A model generated the notes under the pieces. It had not been told where the DNA came from. It saw nothing but the letters and a program-made list of their open reading frames with translations, and made no database searches. Position numbers and translations under genes: made by a program. This document shows, in pieces, positions 25,871 to 38,309 of a stretch of DNA of 64,000 nucleotides. The stretch lies in assembly GCA_963573385.1 (NCBI GenBank), contig CAUYLG010021521.1:62001-126000 (forward strand), written 5' to 3'. This stretch comes from Cacajao melanocephalus (lineage: Eukaryota; Chordata; Mammalia; Primates; Pitheciidae). Position 1 is the stretch's first letter; every line of letters begins with the position of its first letter.

Positions 25871-26019
25871 AAGTCAAAATTAATGACAGACAAAATAATC
25901 CACACTTCTTAATAAACTGTTGGTCTGAGAGGAAGTTTTGAATAAATTAAAAAAAAACAGTGCATGAAAATAAGTATTTAAAATGCCAGATTTGTGGTGT
26001 ATAACTACAGCATTGCTGA
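25871..26019. other. Junction between L1 fragments, unassigned
   Basis: About 150 AT-rich bases not placed. Confidence 0.4.
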
Positions 26020-27350
26020 GAAAAACATTTACTTCATTAAATATTTACGTTAGAAAAATATATATTAAATAAGTTCCCAAATTAAGAAACTAGAAAAAAA
26101 GAGCAAACTAAGCCCAGATCATGTAGAATTAAGAAAATCATAAAAATGAAAATAGAAAAAAATCAGAAAATAAAAATTAAACAAAAAGCCTGTTCTTTGA
26201 AAAACTCAGTAAAACTAACACACCTTGAAGAAGACTAACAAAGATAAATGATACAAGACATAAATTACTAAGAATAAAAGAATATAATTATTAATTGTAA
26301 AGATATAAATAGAAATAAAAGGGAATACTACAAAAAATCTACATATATAAATAAGATGACTTAGTAAAAAGGCATTAATTCCTAGAGAAGTATATATTAT
26401 TTAATTTATTCAGTATGAAACATAAAACTGTAAAGCACTCTTTCTAAGGAAATTGAATATGTAACTAAAATTCTCTCCAAAAATGTTATCACCAGGACCA
26501 GATAATTTGACCAAATATTTTAAAAGGTAGTAACACCAATTGCAAGAGGTGCAAGATAAATGAATTTTTAAAATAAAGCTTATAGTAAAAACCTAGGCAT
26601 ATATCTTAGAATAGAAAAATAGATGTCTTAAAAACAAAACAATGAAAGCCCTACAAAAATATTCCTGAATGTGTGTTTACAATCTTAGGGGAGGTAAGTG
26701 TATTCTGAACTAAAAAAATCTATAATTTAAAAGGGAGACTTTATTTGTTTTTTTTAAAAGTAATACTAAAATTAAGATTAACATAAAAACAATTTAATTT
26801 AAATTAAATATACTTGTAATATAGAGACAAGTTGTGTCACATACAAAGGACTAACCTCCTAAAATAATAGAAAAATAGGCAGAAATACAAAAATGCAAGT
26901 CATATAACAGCAAATTCAAATGACCAGCATACATATGAAAATATGCTGAAATTTACTGCTAGTCAGGGAAATGCAAGTTAAAGTAAGAATGAGATATCAC
27001 ATTACACATATCAGTCTGACAAAATTAAAATGAGTGATAACACCTATTGTCAGCAGGAATGCAGGCCAAAAGTACTCTCCTACGATGCTAGAAGAGATGC
27101 GAACTGTTTAAAAAAAATCTTACAAAGCCATCTGGCAACATCTACAAAAATTAAAAACACATTTATACTTTGTTCCAACAATTTTATTTCTGGGAACCCA
27201 TTCCTAAGAGTAAAAAACACACTTGTTTATGAGAAGAGAAGTTCTAAGATGTTTATTTTCACATACTTTGCAGTTATAAAAAGACTAAAAATAATAACGT
27301 ATTGATTGGTCAATGCTTTTACAAAATAATTTCAAAGAATATATTTGACC
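26020..27350 (+). mobile_element. Old L1 (L1M) ORF2, sense, with internal loss
   Basis: ORF2 text appears in order: 'agcaaactaagcccagatca' (26102), 'aaaaagcctgttctttgaaa' (26182), 'attaattcctagagaag' (26374) and 'caccaggaccagataatttg' (26490). A jump follows to the distal part with 'agtcagggaaatgcaagtta' (26961), 'aatgagatatcaca' (26988), 'agtgataacacctattgtca' (27033) and 'gtttattttcacatactttg' (27251). The proximal and distal parts are separated by about 350 unclear bases. No intact frame. Confidence 0.65.
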
Positions 27351-27949
27351 ATTGCCAATGTATTAAAGAAATTAAACCTAGCATTGAGTGAGAATTTAGA
27401 AAGGAGTGTATAATAACTGTCACATTTTTTATGAGATGAGTAATGATACACATTTCCATACATATAATTAGATGACCACAAACCAAAGTTTGAAAGATTA
27501 AAAAACCAAAAATCTACCTGGGGCATGCCTTATTTTATTGTGCTTCACATTACTGCATTTCACAGATAATGTATTTTTTTTAATTGAAGGTTTGAGGAAA
27601 CCCTGCATCTAGCAAATCTGTTAGCACCACTTTTCTAACAGTGTGTGCACAATTTATTTCTCTGCCACATTTTAGTAATGCTCTCAATATTTCAAAGCTT
27701 TTCATTAACATTGCAACTCTTATGGTGACCTGTGATTAGTGATTTTGGATGTTACTATTGTAATTGTTTTGGGTCAGCACAAACTGCACCCATAATAAGA
27801 TGACAAACTTACTACATAAATATTGCGAGTTCTGATGGGTCCACCAACAGATGGGTCCACCACCATTCCTACATTTGTCTTGTTCTTCTCAGGGCTTCTT
27901 TTTTCCTGAGACACACAATATTAAAATTAGGCCAATTAATAACCCTACA

Positions 27950-30225
27950 ATGGCATCTAAGTGTTCAAATGCAAAGAAGATTCACGTCTCTCATTCATAT
28001 CAAGAGCTAGAAGTGATTAAGCTTAGTGAAGCCACACTGACAGCCAAGACAAGCTGGAAACTAGGTCTCTTGCACCAGTTAGACAAGTTGCGATTGTGAA
28101 AGAAAAATTTTTCTAGAAAATGAAAGAAAGCAAAACAGCTTTATTGCTGATATAGAGAAAGTTTTAGCAATCTGGATAGAAGATCAAACCAGCCACAACA
28201 TTCCTTTAAGTCAAAACCTAATGGGGAGTAAGGCCCTAACTCTTTAATTCTGGCAAGCCTCAAAGAGGTAAGGAAGCTACAGAATAAAAGTTCAAAGCTA
28301 GCAGACTTGGCTTATCAGTTTTATGAAAAGAAGCCATCTTCATAACATAAATATGAAAAGTGAAGCAGCAAGTGCTGATTTAGAAGCTGCAGCAAGTTAT
28401 CCAGAGGATCTACTAAGATAAGTGATGAAGGTGGCTACACTGTACAATAGATTTCAATGTAGACAAAGTAGCCTTCTATTGAAAAAGATGCCATTTAGGA
28501 CTTTCATAGCTAGAGAGGAGAAATCAATGTCTGGCTTCTAATCTAGAAATGACTGGATGACTCCCTTGTTAGGGGCTAATATAGCTGGTGACTTGGTTAT
28601 TTAAATTTTCTATACAAATGTATGGGATTCTTGAAAAATTTTGTCACATGTATATAATACATAGTTATCAATTCAGAGTATTTAGGGTGTCTATCACTCA
28701 AATACATTGCATTTTTGTTACATATAGTCACCCTACGCTGCTATCAAACATTGAATATATTCATTTTATCCTACTCTATGTTTGTACTCCTTAACCCAGT
28801 TCTCTTCATCCTCTCCCCTCCCACTCACTCATTCTTCTCAGTCTTTGTTATCTATGTTTCCACTCTCTACCCTCATGTGATGCCATTCTTGAGATCCCAT
28901 GTATAAGAAAGAACATGAGATACTTGTCTTTTTGTGCCTGGCTTAGTTCACTTAAGATAATAACCTCCAATTCCTTCCATGTTGCTGAAAATGACATGAT
29001 TTTATTCTTTTTTATAGCTGGATATTATTTCATTGACTATACTTACCATATTTTCTTTATTCATTAATCTGTTGATGAATGCTTAAGTTGATTCTATATG
29101 TTTGCTGTTGTAAATAGTGCTAAAATAAACTTGTGAATGTAGGTATCCCTTTTAGTGTTACTGTTTTTTTTTTCCCTGTTGGTAAATACCCAGCTGGTGA
29201 CTTTAAGTTAAAATCAATGCTCATTTACCATTCTGAAAATTCTATAGCCCTAAAGATGCTCTACAAATGAAACAATACAGCCTGGATGACAGCATATCTG
29301 TTTATAGCATGGTTCACTGAATATGTAAAGCCTGCTATTGAGATCTACTGATCAGAAAGAATTATTCTCAACATATACTGATCACAGACAATGCACATGG
29401 CTACTCAAAAGCTGTAATAGAGATATACAAGAAGCTTGTTTTCACGTCTGCTACCATAATATCCACTCTACCGCCTCTGAAATGAGAAGTAATTTCAACT
29501 TTCAAGTCTCATTTCTTAAGAAATATATTTTTAAGCCTATAGCTACCAGAGATACTGATTCCTATGATGGAGCTGGCCAAAGTAAATCGAAAGTTTTCTG
29601 GAAATAATTCACCATTCTAGATGCCATTAAGGACAGTTTTATTCAAAGAAGGTCAAAATACCAACATGAACAGGAGTTTGGATGAAGTTAATTTCAACCC
29701 TTAAGGATGAATTTGAATGGTTCAGAACCTCAGTGGAGGAAGTAACTGCATATGTAATGAAAATAGCAAGAGAATAGGAATTTAAAATGGAGCCTGAAGT
29801 TGTGACTGACTTGCTCCAGTCTCTTGATATTTGAATCGATGAATATTTGCTTCTTATGGATGATAAAATGATTCTTGAAATTTACTTCTTATGAAGATGC
29901 TGTGAACATTGTGAATGACAATAAAATATAGAGAATAATACCTAAACTTACTTGAGAAAGCAGTAACAGGGTTTCAGAGGATTGACTATAATTGTAAAAG
30001 TTCTACTGTAGAGAAAATGACATCAAGGAGCATTACATGCTACAGAGAAATGTTTCATGAAAGGAGAGTCACTTGATTTAGCAAACTTTACTTCTTTCTT
30101 AAAGAAATTGCCACAGGCTTCCCAGCCCTCAGCAACCACCACCCTAATCTGTCAGCAGCCATCAACATTAAGGCAAGACCCTCAACCAGGAAAAAGATTC
30201 TGACTTGCTAAAGACTCTTAATATT
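27950..30225 (+). pseudogene. Tigger1 transposase pseudogene
   Basis: The frame beginning at ATG 27950 gives MASKCSNAKKIHVSHS followed by a helix-turn-helix-like segment with EVIKLSEATLTAKTSWKLG, recognisable as the pogo/Tigger DNA-binding N-terminus; it stops at 28099. A second open piece at 29338-29607 contains YTDHRQCTWLLKSC where the family has an IDNAPGH-like catalytic motif, and GQSKSKVFWK near its end. Its key acidic residues look degraded. The coding region is broken by frameshifts, stops and an L1 insertion at 28595-29191, so it cannot make a transposase. The stop position is inferred from consensus. Confidence 0.8.
28595..29191 (-). mobile_element. L1MA/L1PB-type 3' UTR fragment, antisense, inserted in Tigger1
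   Basis: The plus strand carries the reverse-complement L1 3' region: 'tatagtcaccctacgctgct' (28724), 'ttgtgcctggcttagttcac' (28932), 'aataacctccaattccttcc' (28959), 'attcattaatctgttgatga' (29061) and 'gtaaatagtgctaaaataaa' (29111). Perfect 12-bp flanks AGCTGGTGACTT at 28583-28594 and 29192-29203 show a single L1 retrotransposition into the Tigger1. Confidence 0.92.
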
Positions 30226-30324
30226 GGTAGCATTCTTTTAGTAATAAGATATTTAAAAATTAAGATATATCCATTGTTCATTTTAGATATAATGTGTAAC
30301 ACTTAATAGACAAACTATAGTGTA

Positions 30325-30394
30325 GACCACCTTTATATGTATTGGGAAACCAAAAACTTTATATGTATTGGGAAACTACCTTTATATGTATTGG
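30325..30394. repeat. Local triplication in Tigger1 3' end
   Basis: 'tttatatgtattgggaaac' appears at about 30332 and 30358, and a third partial copy 'tttatatgtattgg' at about 30381. The single-copy consensus has it once, so this is a post-insertion tandem duplication. Confidence 0.85.
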
Positions 30395-30600
30395 TGACTA
30401 ACTTTTTTGAGAGGTAGCATGGGGAGAAATGCCAGATATAGGTGATAGGGAGGAAGGCAGCAAATCACACTGCCATGTGTGTACCTATGCAACAATCTTA
30501 CATGTTTTCATATGTACCCCAAAACCTAAAATGTAATTAAAAAAACAGAAAAAAGATAATAAAAAGAAAAATAAAAAAATAAAATAAAATAAAATCTGCC
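30395..30600 (+). mobile_element. L1 3' end fragment, sense
   Basis: 'gaggtagcatggggagaaat', 'tgccatgtgtgtacctatgc', 'catatgtaccccaaaaccta' and 'aaatgtaatta' correspond to the L1 3' UTR, followed by a long A-rich tail of AAAAT and AAAG units to about 30595. It lies directly against the truncated Tigger1 end. Confidence 0.8.
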
Positions 30601-30768
30601 ACCATTATAATGAAAAAAAAAACTGAGCTACAATATTTTCAAGGTAGGCTTGTAGTTTATGTGTTAATAGGAGATTGGGTGATTGATGCAAGTGGAGTGC
30701 TTAAGGAAAGAAGAGGACCCAAGTAATAAATAAAGAGAAAACAGTTAACCAAGTGGAAGGCTTCTTTA

Positions 30769-30901
<133 letters not shown>

Positions 30902-32634
30902 TTGAAAACAATATAGATAAGACTTATGGTAAGAGCTACTTTAGAGTTGATGTGGTTTATATAAAAGAAATTACTTATTTTGGTAGACAAAATGTTTCCG
31001 AACAACAGTCTGAGAGTAAACACAACATAGAACAGCTTTCCTTAAATACCAGGGTTTGGTTTCCCTTGGTGACTATAGTCTTTAAATAGAAAATAACTCT
31101 TGGACAGACGCTTAAGTCTTTGAAGAAAGATATAGTGGGTTTTCACAAGCTTCTATAGATAAACCTCTAAGGTATACCTACATCATTGTCTTGAGATTTC
31201 TAAGGTCTCCTTTGTAATTACTATATTCTAAGAGATATCCAGTGAAATTTTAGTTTAAGTGGAATTATATAGCTTGTTATAAATAAATAACTATACAGAT
31301 AGATTTAGCAGAGCATGAGTTTTCTTATTTGTGTATTTAAATATTATTTTATTCAATAATATTTTAGTGCTTATTTGTAATAATATAAGACATGATGCTT
31401 ATTTTTTAAATGCCTTAATGTTGTTCAGCTAGGTAGTTTTAATTTCCAGGTTTAAGAACTAAAAGTCATTGCAATTGTAAAAACAATTCTTCAGAGGAAA
31501 TAATCTACCTTCAGCGGGTACATTAAAAGTTTTTTGTGTGTTTAGAAGACTCAAGTGACCCAAGTAATAATCTTTTCAGGAATTCTTAGCTGTTCTTGAC
31601 AGGAACACATTTAATGTAATTTGCAAATATATCAAAATCTCATTTTCTAAATCACACTTTTGCAGCTCCCATAGTACAGCCTAGAAACAGAAATAAGCAA
31701 TATGGGTCTTAAGAAAAGAACCATGTAACAAATGATATTCCTACTAAAAGTATGTAACAAAATTATGACAAAATTATATCTGTTAGAATAAGAAGAAATA
31801 CATAATCAAAAGTATAATTAAAAAAAAAAACCATATCAGTATTGAGTTCAGATTTTTGGGCAAACCAAATCAAAATTCGCCATCTGTCAACATCTAAAAT
31901 TTAGAAGATAAAGACAATGGCAATCTATTCAAAACTTTGGGAATAAATGATTTTATTTGGTAATCTGTTTGTCAAAAGAACTTATTGATAATAACAGAGT
32001 AATGAAAGTGCAAGTGAAAAAGTCTTGTTACAGAAGACTAGTTATAATAAAAGGATATACAATATTTCTGTTCACCCACAACTATGAATTGCCAACTAAA
32101 GTTGGATTAAAGATTTTACCCTTAAGGAAGGTTTTGATTACTTAAAAAATTCAGAATTGTCTCAAACCTTTGTATCATTCTGGCCCACTACTCTCATTTA
32201 CATCCTTCTATGCATCCATTCTGGAATTATGTTTTCAATAAGTATAATTTTGATATTGGGTAATAGATGATGTAGAATGTTATATTTTGAATGTTAAATC
32301 ACCATGTAGGAAAGTTTCCCATCTTCCAACTTTGTGTAAATCATCCTGTCTGAAGTTTGGAATATTTCATGAATTATTACAGTAAAAACATATCAGATAA
32401 ATCTGTAAACACTAATTAGGCCCCTACATCAAGTTCTGAGAGCATTAATACATAAAGATATGTTAGATGCTAAAATATGTTATCGGGTATGAAGCAGATA
32501 TCGGAATATCTATTTTGTAGAAAAGGGGTGAATGCCCTTCGTAAAAAAGAAAGCAGTATTTTTGGTGAGGTAGAAAAATATTACAGATAAAAAAAAGTGT
32601 TTACACTTAGCTAAAGTAAATGTAATTTCATGAT
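30902..32634. other. Unassigned AT-rich DNA
   Basis: 1.7 kb without a recognised element. The 62-codon open frame at 31957-32145 has no motif. Confidence 0.5.
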
Positions 32635-32654
32635 ACATCTGCTTTTTTTGTTTC

Positions 32655-33224
32655 CTCCTCCAACCTTTATTTTAGTACAGGGTGTTCACATGCAGGTTTG
32701 TCGCATGGGTAAATTGCATGTCATAGGGGTTTGGTATACAGATGATTTCATCACCCAGGTATGAGCACAGTATCTGATAGGCAGCTTTTCAGTCATCACG
32801 CTCCTCTCTTCCTCTACCCTTAAAATGTATCTGGTGTATGTTGTTCCCTTCTTAGTGTCCAAATGTTTAGCACTTATTATAAATGAGAACATGTGGCATT
32901 TGGTTTTCCGTTCCTGCATTAGTTCTCTAAGAATGATGTCCTCCAGCATCCATGTTGCTGCCAAGGACATGATTTTTTCTTCTTCATGTTTGCCTCGTAT
33001 TCCATGGTGTATATGTACTACATCTTCTTTACCCAGTCTACCATTGATGTGCATCTAGGTTGATTCCATGTCTTTGCTATTCTGAATAGTGCTGCAATAA
33101 ATGTATGCATGCGTATGTCTTTTTGGTAGAATAACTTACATTTTTTGGGTATACATGCCATAATAATAGGATTGCTAGGTAGATATTAGTTCTAAGTTCT
33201 TTGGTACATCTCCAAGCTGCTTCC
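32655..33224 (-). mobile_element. Primate L1 3' end, antisense, with TSD
   Basis: The reverse-complement 3' region carries 'catgcaggtttgtcgcatgg' (32689), 'aatgagaacatgtggcattt' (32882), 'tccagcatccatgttgctgc' (32942), 'tccatggtgtatatgtacta' (33001) and 'gtgctgcaataaatgtatgc' (33090). Flanks ACATCTGCTTTTTTTGTTTC (32635-32654) and ACATCTGCTTTTGTTTC (33225-33241) form the target-site duplication. The 122-codon antisense frame here is only L1 3' region sequence. Confidence 0.92.
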
Positions 33225-33241
33225 ACATCTGCTTTTGTTTC

Positions 33242-33489
33242 TCAATAAAATTCTTAAAAATATATAATTCATGATATAAAAGCTATGATATAAGAAAATT
33301 AATGAGATAATGACAAAATACTTATGATGCAGGAAAAGGTAAACAGTTCATGAAAACTAAAATAGAAAATTAAAACACTATTTGAAGTAGTAAATAGCAA
33401 AAGTGTCCAACTGAAGAAGTTTGAAAGAAATAGAGATGTAAAATAAACAGAATTATGTTATTGAAATAAAAATATTTTATTTTATAAAT
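33242..33489. other. Unassigned AT-rich DNA
   Basis: No feature recognised. Confidence 0.4.
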
Positions 33490-33730
33490 GTACACTTTCA
33501 AACATCCTTAGATTTATAGCACCCAGGAAACGCTCATATTCCCATTAAAAACAACCACTAAATTATTGCATTTACCAATTCTGGATATTTTATGTAAGTG
33601 GTATCATAAAACATATATGCCTTTCATGTCTCACTTTTTTAACTTAATGTCATTTGTTCAAGGTTCAAATATATAAATATAATCGATGTTAACATTTCTT
33701 AACTTTCAGTGATGAGTTGTTTTCATCTTA
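33490..33730 (-). mobile_element. Old L1 (L1ME-type) fragment, antisense
   Basis: 'ccaattctggatattttatg' (33575), 'agtggtatcataaaacatat' (33597) and 'ttgttcaaggttcaa' (33654) parallel the old-L1 text 'tattctggacatttcatat' / 'ggaatcatacaatat' / 'ttcaaggttcatcc'. Confidence 0.5.
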
Positions 33731-34959
33731 AAATATTAATTTGGAAGAAATGGGTATGACTTTTACAATCTCAAGTATAAAAATGTAAACACTTCATTGG
33801 GTAGATTTTATTTGCAATATGTTAGATATTTAATGTTAACAGAAATTCTAGTTTTAAATAGCAAATAACACATGTAAAATGCATTAATAGCTGGTATGCA
33901 AACTCCAGAGAATGATAAAATAGAGGAATAAATATGAATTTTAATATACTTTTAGCTTTCAAAGGGGAAGTTATTTGATACTGTCACTGAAATAACCTAT
34001 TATGTTAACAATTGAAAAAATGTTAAAAGTTGTCTTCTTTTTAGATGAAACATATTAGAGAATCTATTTTTCTACATATAACTGCACTGATTATTGACAT
34101 ATACCTCTATAGAAAAAATAAATAGTAAAACAGAAAAAAAGGAATAAAAAACAGAAAACCAGGAAACATTAAAAATTTAACTGGAAAAGATAAAATGTTT
34201 CAACAATATCAATAAACTGTTTCCATTTTAAAAATAGTGTTTGGGTCAAAACAAACAAACAAAAGCAAAAACGTATCACAGCAAAATAGAAGCTTCAACC
34301 AAAAATTATTTACCATAATTTTATGGATGTTCAAATGGAACATCAGTCTCAGTGAATCAAAAACTTAACTCATAATTACCTTCTAAAATATGCTCATTTC
34401 TCTGTCTGAGTTAGAGTGGCAACAGCTTGTTACTAGTAACTAACAATTTGTGAGATTCATCTTTGATGCTATCTTACTATATATTCCCAAGTCAATAAAT
34501 CACAAAGTCTTCTGGAAGGTATCTCAAAAATTTAAAGATCTCTTTTTTCTATAACCACATTTCTGAAATCTAGACTATCATCATCACTCACCTCGAATAC
34601 CATAGAATGTCATGATTAGTCTCTTCACTTTTTAGCTTGTTCCATTTTAATCATCTTACCAAAGGAATTCTGGTAGAATTTAATCAAATCCAATAACTTA
34701 ACTTATAGTAAGCCATAATGCTAGTTTCTTATTGATTTTATGTTGGTCCATAGTGTTAACATAAGTTGAAACAATTTGTAAAACCTTGGATTTGCTTGCA
34801 TTTTCTGCCATGCATCACAACAGTGCCCCACAAACACATGTACTTCTGCACATACTTTTCTTTCCTCCCTCCCTTTCTCTTTATTCTTGCATCATGCTGA
34901 ACTTCTGAATCATCACATATGTAGGTCACCTCTGGGTTATCACATATGATATTCCTTCT
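33731..34959. other. Unassigned AT-rich DNA
   Basis: 1.2 kb, with no gene or repeat supported. A pyrimidine-rich patch lies near 34855-34885. Confidence 0.5.
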
Positions 34960-35275
34960 TTATTTTTATTAATAATTATTATGGGTATATAGTTGTATAC
35001 ATGTATGGGGCACATGTGATGTTTTGATAGGCATAGAATGTGTAGTGACCAAATGGGTAATTGGGTCATTTGTCACCTTAAGCATTTATCTTTTTTTATG
35101 TGTGTGCTTAAGAACATTCTAATTTCACTCTTTTAGTTATTCTTAAAACATACAATAAATCATTAACTATAGTCACCCCGTTGTGCTACCAAATACTAGA
35201 TCTTATTTATTCTATCTAACTGTATTTTTGTATTTATTAACCATCCCCACTTTACTCTCCTACTATCTTTTTAAA
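34960..35275 (-). mobile_element. L1MA-type 3' UTR fragment, antisense
   Basis: 'tggggcacatgtgatgtttt' (35006), 'gataggcatagaatgtgtag' (35026), 'accttaagcatttatc' (35075), 'actatagtcaccccgttgtg' (35166) and 'ctaccaaatactagatctta' (35186) match the L1MA 3' UTR in reverse complement. It belongs to the same L1 region as the insertion in Tigger1 but is a separate copy. Confidence 0.85.
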
Positions 35276-38200
35276 AATATTCCAGATTCACCTAAATTCT
35301 CTTTATTTTCTACCACTAAATTTGCCGACTCACTGGTGCAAACACTGAGCCACTTTTCTTTCTACCAAATGCCATTTAAATCCCTAGATCACAGCATATA
35401 TCTTTCTTTATGTATATTCTTGGACACAACTTAGGTAGTTATGAAGGTCAGAGACACTTCTCTCTATGCTATGTATCATTGGATAACCTCAAGGGTTTGA
35501 GCAGTGTTTTGCATACTGGTCATATGGTAAATGTTAATCAAAATAATATCTCAACTTCCATGATTTTTGCTGTCAATTTTCTGTATAAATAATTAGCACT
35601 TCAAATCTTTTCCATTTTCTTCAAAACCAAGATGTCTCTCATCATCCCAAAAACTCTTAGTAAATAGCATTCCATCTTACTTCATGTGAAATTAAAAAAA
35701 GATATCTCAACTTCTAACATACTAATTATTCTCTTTCTCGGCCCTGTAACAACACAGGTGCCTCTGCTTAATCTCTTCTCCCATGCTTGGCATTACTTGT
35801 CATTCCAGCTGCTCAGACCTGATCTTAATTTAATTTTTCTCACTAATATTCCGATCCTCTTTTTTGTCCTTCACAACCATAATTTCAATGAAATAACACA
35901 TTTCTTTCTGCCAATTATACATCTTACTTTGATATTAGTCTGCCTCTAGCACCTGTTATCTTTCCTTTTCCTGAAAAATTTTCAGAAAGTACTACTTGCA
36001 CACATGCTCTCTAATTCTATGGGTTTATTTTTTATTCAATATTTTGCATATTTAATTGCTAAGTTTGCAATTAGGTTCTGTAAATAAAATCTAGTGGATA
36101 ATTTTCTTAGTCTCTACCCCTAATTATAGGTATTTGTTATACTGATATTGATCTTTCTTTGCTGAAATATTTCTACCAAATTTCTGTATAAATACATTTA
36201 TTCTTTTCCTCTAAAATTTCGAATTATCCTTACTATGCACTTAATTTCTCTTCTTCTCATCTTAAAAAATCTTAACGTACTTTCCTAGTCTATCTTTTCT
36301 TCTCATTCTAAACGCTAACCTTGGTGAATATGCTCAATTCCCAAGGCTTTCATTTTACTGTCTTCATGCTGACAAGTTGCTAAGTTGATATCTCTACAAC
36401 AGATCCCAAAGGAGATTCTATTTTTTTCATATTTTTTTTTTGTTTTGGGAGATTCTACTTTTAAATGTCTCTTTAACCATTTCTCTCATCTTGCACCTTC
36501 CAACTGCATTACTGACTCATACTAACCCCCTTAACAGTGTGCTACCTCAATGTTCTTCCAAATTAGTTTTAATTGCATAGGTAAAATTAATTTATTTTGC
36601 TTACCAGTTTAGAACTGTAAAGGGAAATGACATCTATTAATAATATATTGAAATATACAAACATATTAAGCGAAATGAAAACATAAGTATCAAGGTGACC
36701 TATTTTTCCTATTTCTACTTCTCTCATATTTGGAATTTGACCATCATGAAATTGTTGCTTGCTAAGCATAATATTTTTGAAAAGATTTAATAGAACTGTG
36801 TATTTAATGTATTTCTGAAAAATGTAAAATCTTTCACAGGATATAGTCTGTTTTAAAGCAAGAAAAAAATATCAAAGTTACGTGCTAGTTATAATCTTCC
36901 AAGCATGAACTTTGTGTTCTATTTTCCTAGCAATCTAAGCTGTATCAACCATTTGTTTCTAATTACATGCAATCTATTCGTTTGTAAGCAGGACTCCTGA
37001 GCATTATTAAGGATTTTCATCATTTTGGTAAGTATCTCATTTCTGCTTATGGTCAGAGCGATTTTAATTAGGGTGTTCTAGATATAAAACAGGACAAGTC
37101 CTCATGGGTGCCCCTTCAAAAAATGTCCCTTTGTTTAATAGTGGGAATATCTCACTGTAAACACTGTGGTCAGTTGCTGTAATACTATGATTGCTGTTAC
37201 TGTGGTTAGCTCCAAAATGTGTGTCTTCCATCTGGAATCTGATAATAAAAGTCCTTTAAATTTTGGACATTATGAATTAAAAAACACTCATCAAATTTCA
37301 CATATAAAATTAAATATGTTAAACAATGATATTAACAAGAATGAGAAAGCATTACTGTCAAAAATCGTGATAAAAAACATGGTGTTTGAACATCTGAATA
37401 AGGAAGCAGAAGCTCAGAGGAATGGGAAAGAAGAGGTGAGTTATCAGTATTAAAACAAAGTTTACGAATATGATACAATAGGGAGTTAACCTGTAATGTA
37501 AGGTATAGTTTCATTTTCAAGTTGTAAAATTTAGGAAATTACATCTCTAACAGAATATATTTGCATAAATTAATAAAGGAAATTGACAAATATGAGCACA
37601 TCTATTTTCATAGAAATTGTTCATTATTGTAAAAATCACTATGGACATTCGCCTTGCTTTGACAAAGTTAAAAAAAAAATCCGTATCCTGAGAGCTGTTC
37701 CAGCAATGAAGAAGCCTTTCAGCACTGAGTGGTTATCTCAGCTCACACAGCTGATAGCCCTGCTACTGTTGAAAAGCTAGTGCTGGGGAAAAAAAAAATT
37801 GTAGTGGTATTGAAGCTTCAACCCCACTGGCAAATAGAAGCCAATTTTGTGAAAATGCACTAGGAGAAAAGATTCCACATAGTGAGCAGGGAATGTATTA
37901 CCTTCACACAACAACATTTTATAGAGAAAACATAGAAAGCTATAGCACATTGTCCTTCTTTTGTTCCATCTCTGGCTCCTAGACATTTACATTGAGTTAT
38001 ACCTTTGATTATTCTGACAATAAATATTGTTTTGCTACTCCTTTTGTGATTCACCCACAAACTATGCAGGATTCCTTGTTGCTGACTAATGGCATACATT
38101 CTTATTAAGAGTTCTGAAGGAAGAATTATAAAAGAATGTCAAATGATTCATCGTCACATTATCAGCCAGCTGTCTGTCACTTACGTTCTGGGACACTATA

Positions 38201-38309
38201 TTTATCTCCTAACATTTGAAACTTTTAAAAGACGGCTGAAATTTTGTTCCCAAGTTTGTAAAAACATCTTTTAAAATGAGTTGTCATGTATTATTATCTA
38301 TTTCTTTTC
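35276..38309. other. Unassigned AT- and pyrimidine-rich DNA
   Basis: 3 kb without a supported element. 35480-35540 ('gagcagtgttttgcatactg' and following) faintly resembles the end of L2 or MIR. Open frames up to 95 codons (37166-37453) show no domain, and frames overlap on opposite strands as expected by chance. Confidence 0.45.

Larger units (their letters stand above)
27519..30390 (+). mobile_element. Tigger1-type TcMar DNA transposon, decayed, split by L1
   Basis: Nearly the full Tigger1 order is readable. The 5' terminal region is 'gcatgccttattttattgtg'. Next comes 'ccaattaataaccctacaat' (27932) before the transposase start, then 'gatagaagatcaaaccagcc' (28175), 'gatgaaggtggctacactgt' (28424), 'gcctggatgacagcatatct' (29280) and 'ggtcaaaataccaacatgaa' (29651), and after the transposase 'cttaatagacaaactatag' (30302) with 'attgggaaaccaaaaact' (30340). 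The extreme 3' inverted repeat is lost. Tiggers are cut-and-paste, pogo-like elements that were active in early mammals. Confidence 0.9.

Noticed and set aside
32686..33054. 122-codon minus-strand open frame
   Set aside because: Lies entirely in the primate L1 3' region, downstream part of the element, bounded by a target-site duplication; not an independent gene.
37166..37453. 95-codon open frame (MVSCCNTMIAVTVV...) as a candidate small gene
   Set aside because: No Kozak-like context, domain, signal peptide plus partner exon or codon bias; a minus-strand frame overlaps its 3' part as expected by chance in AT-rich DNA.
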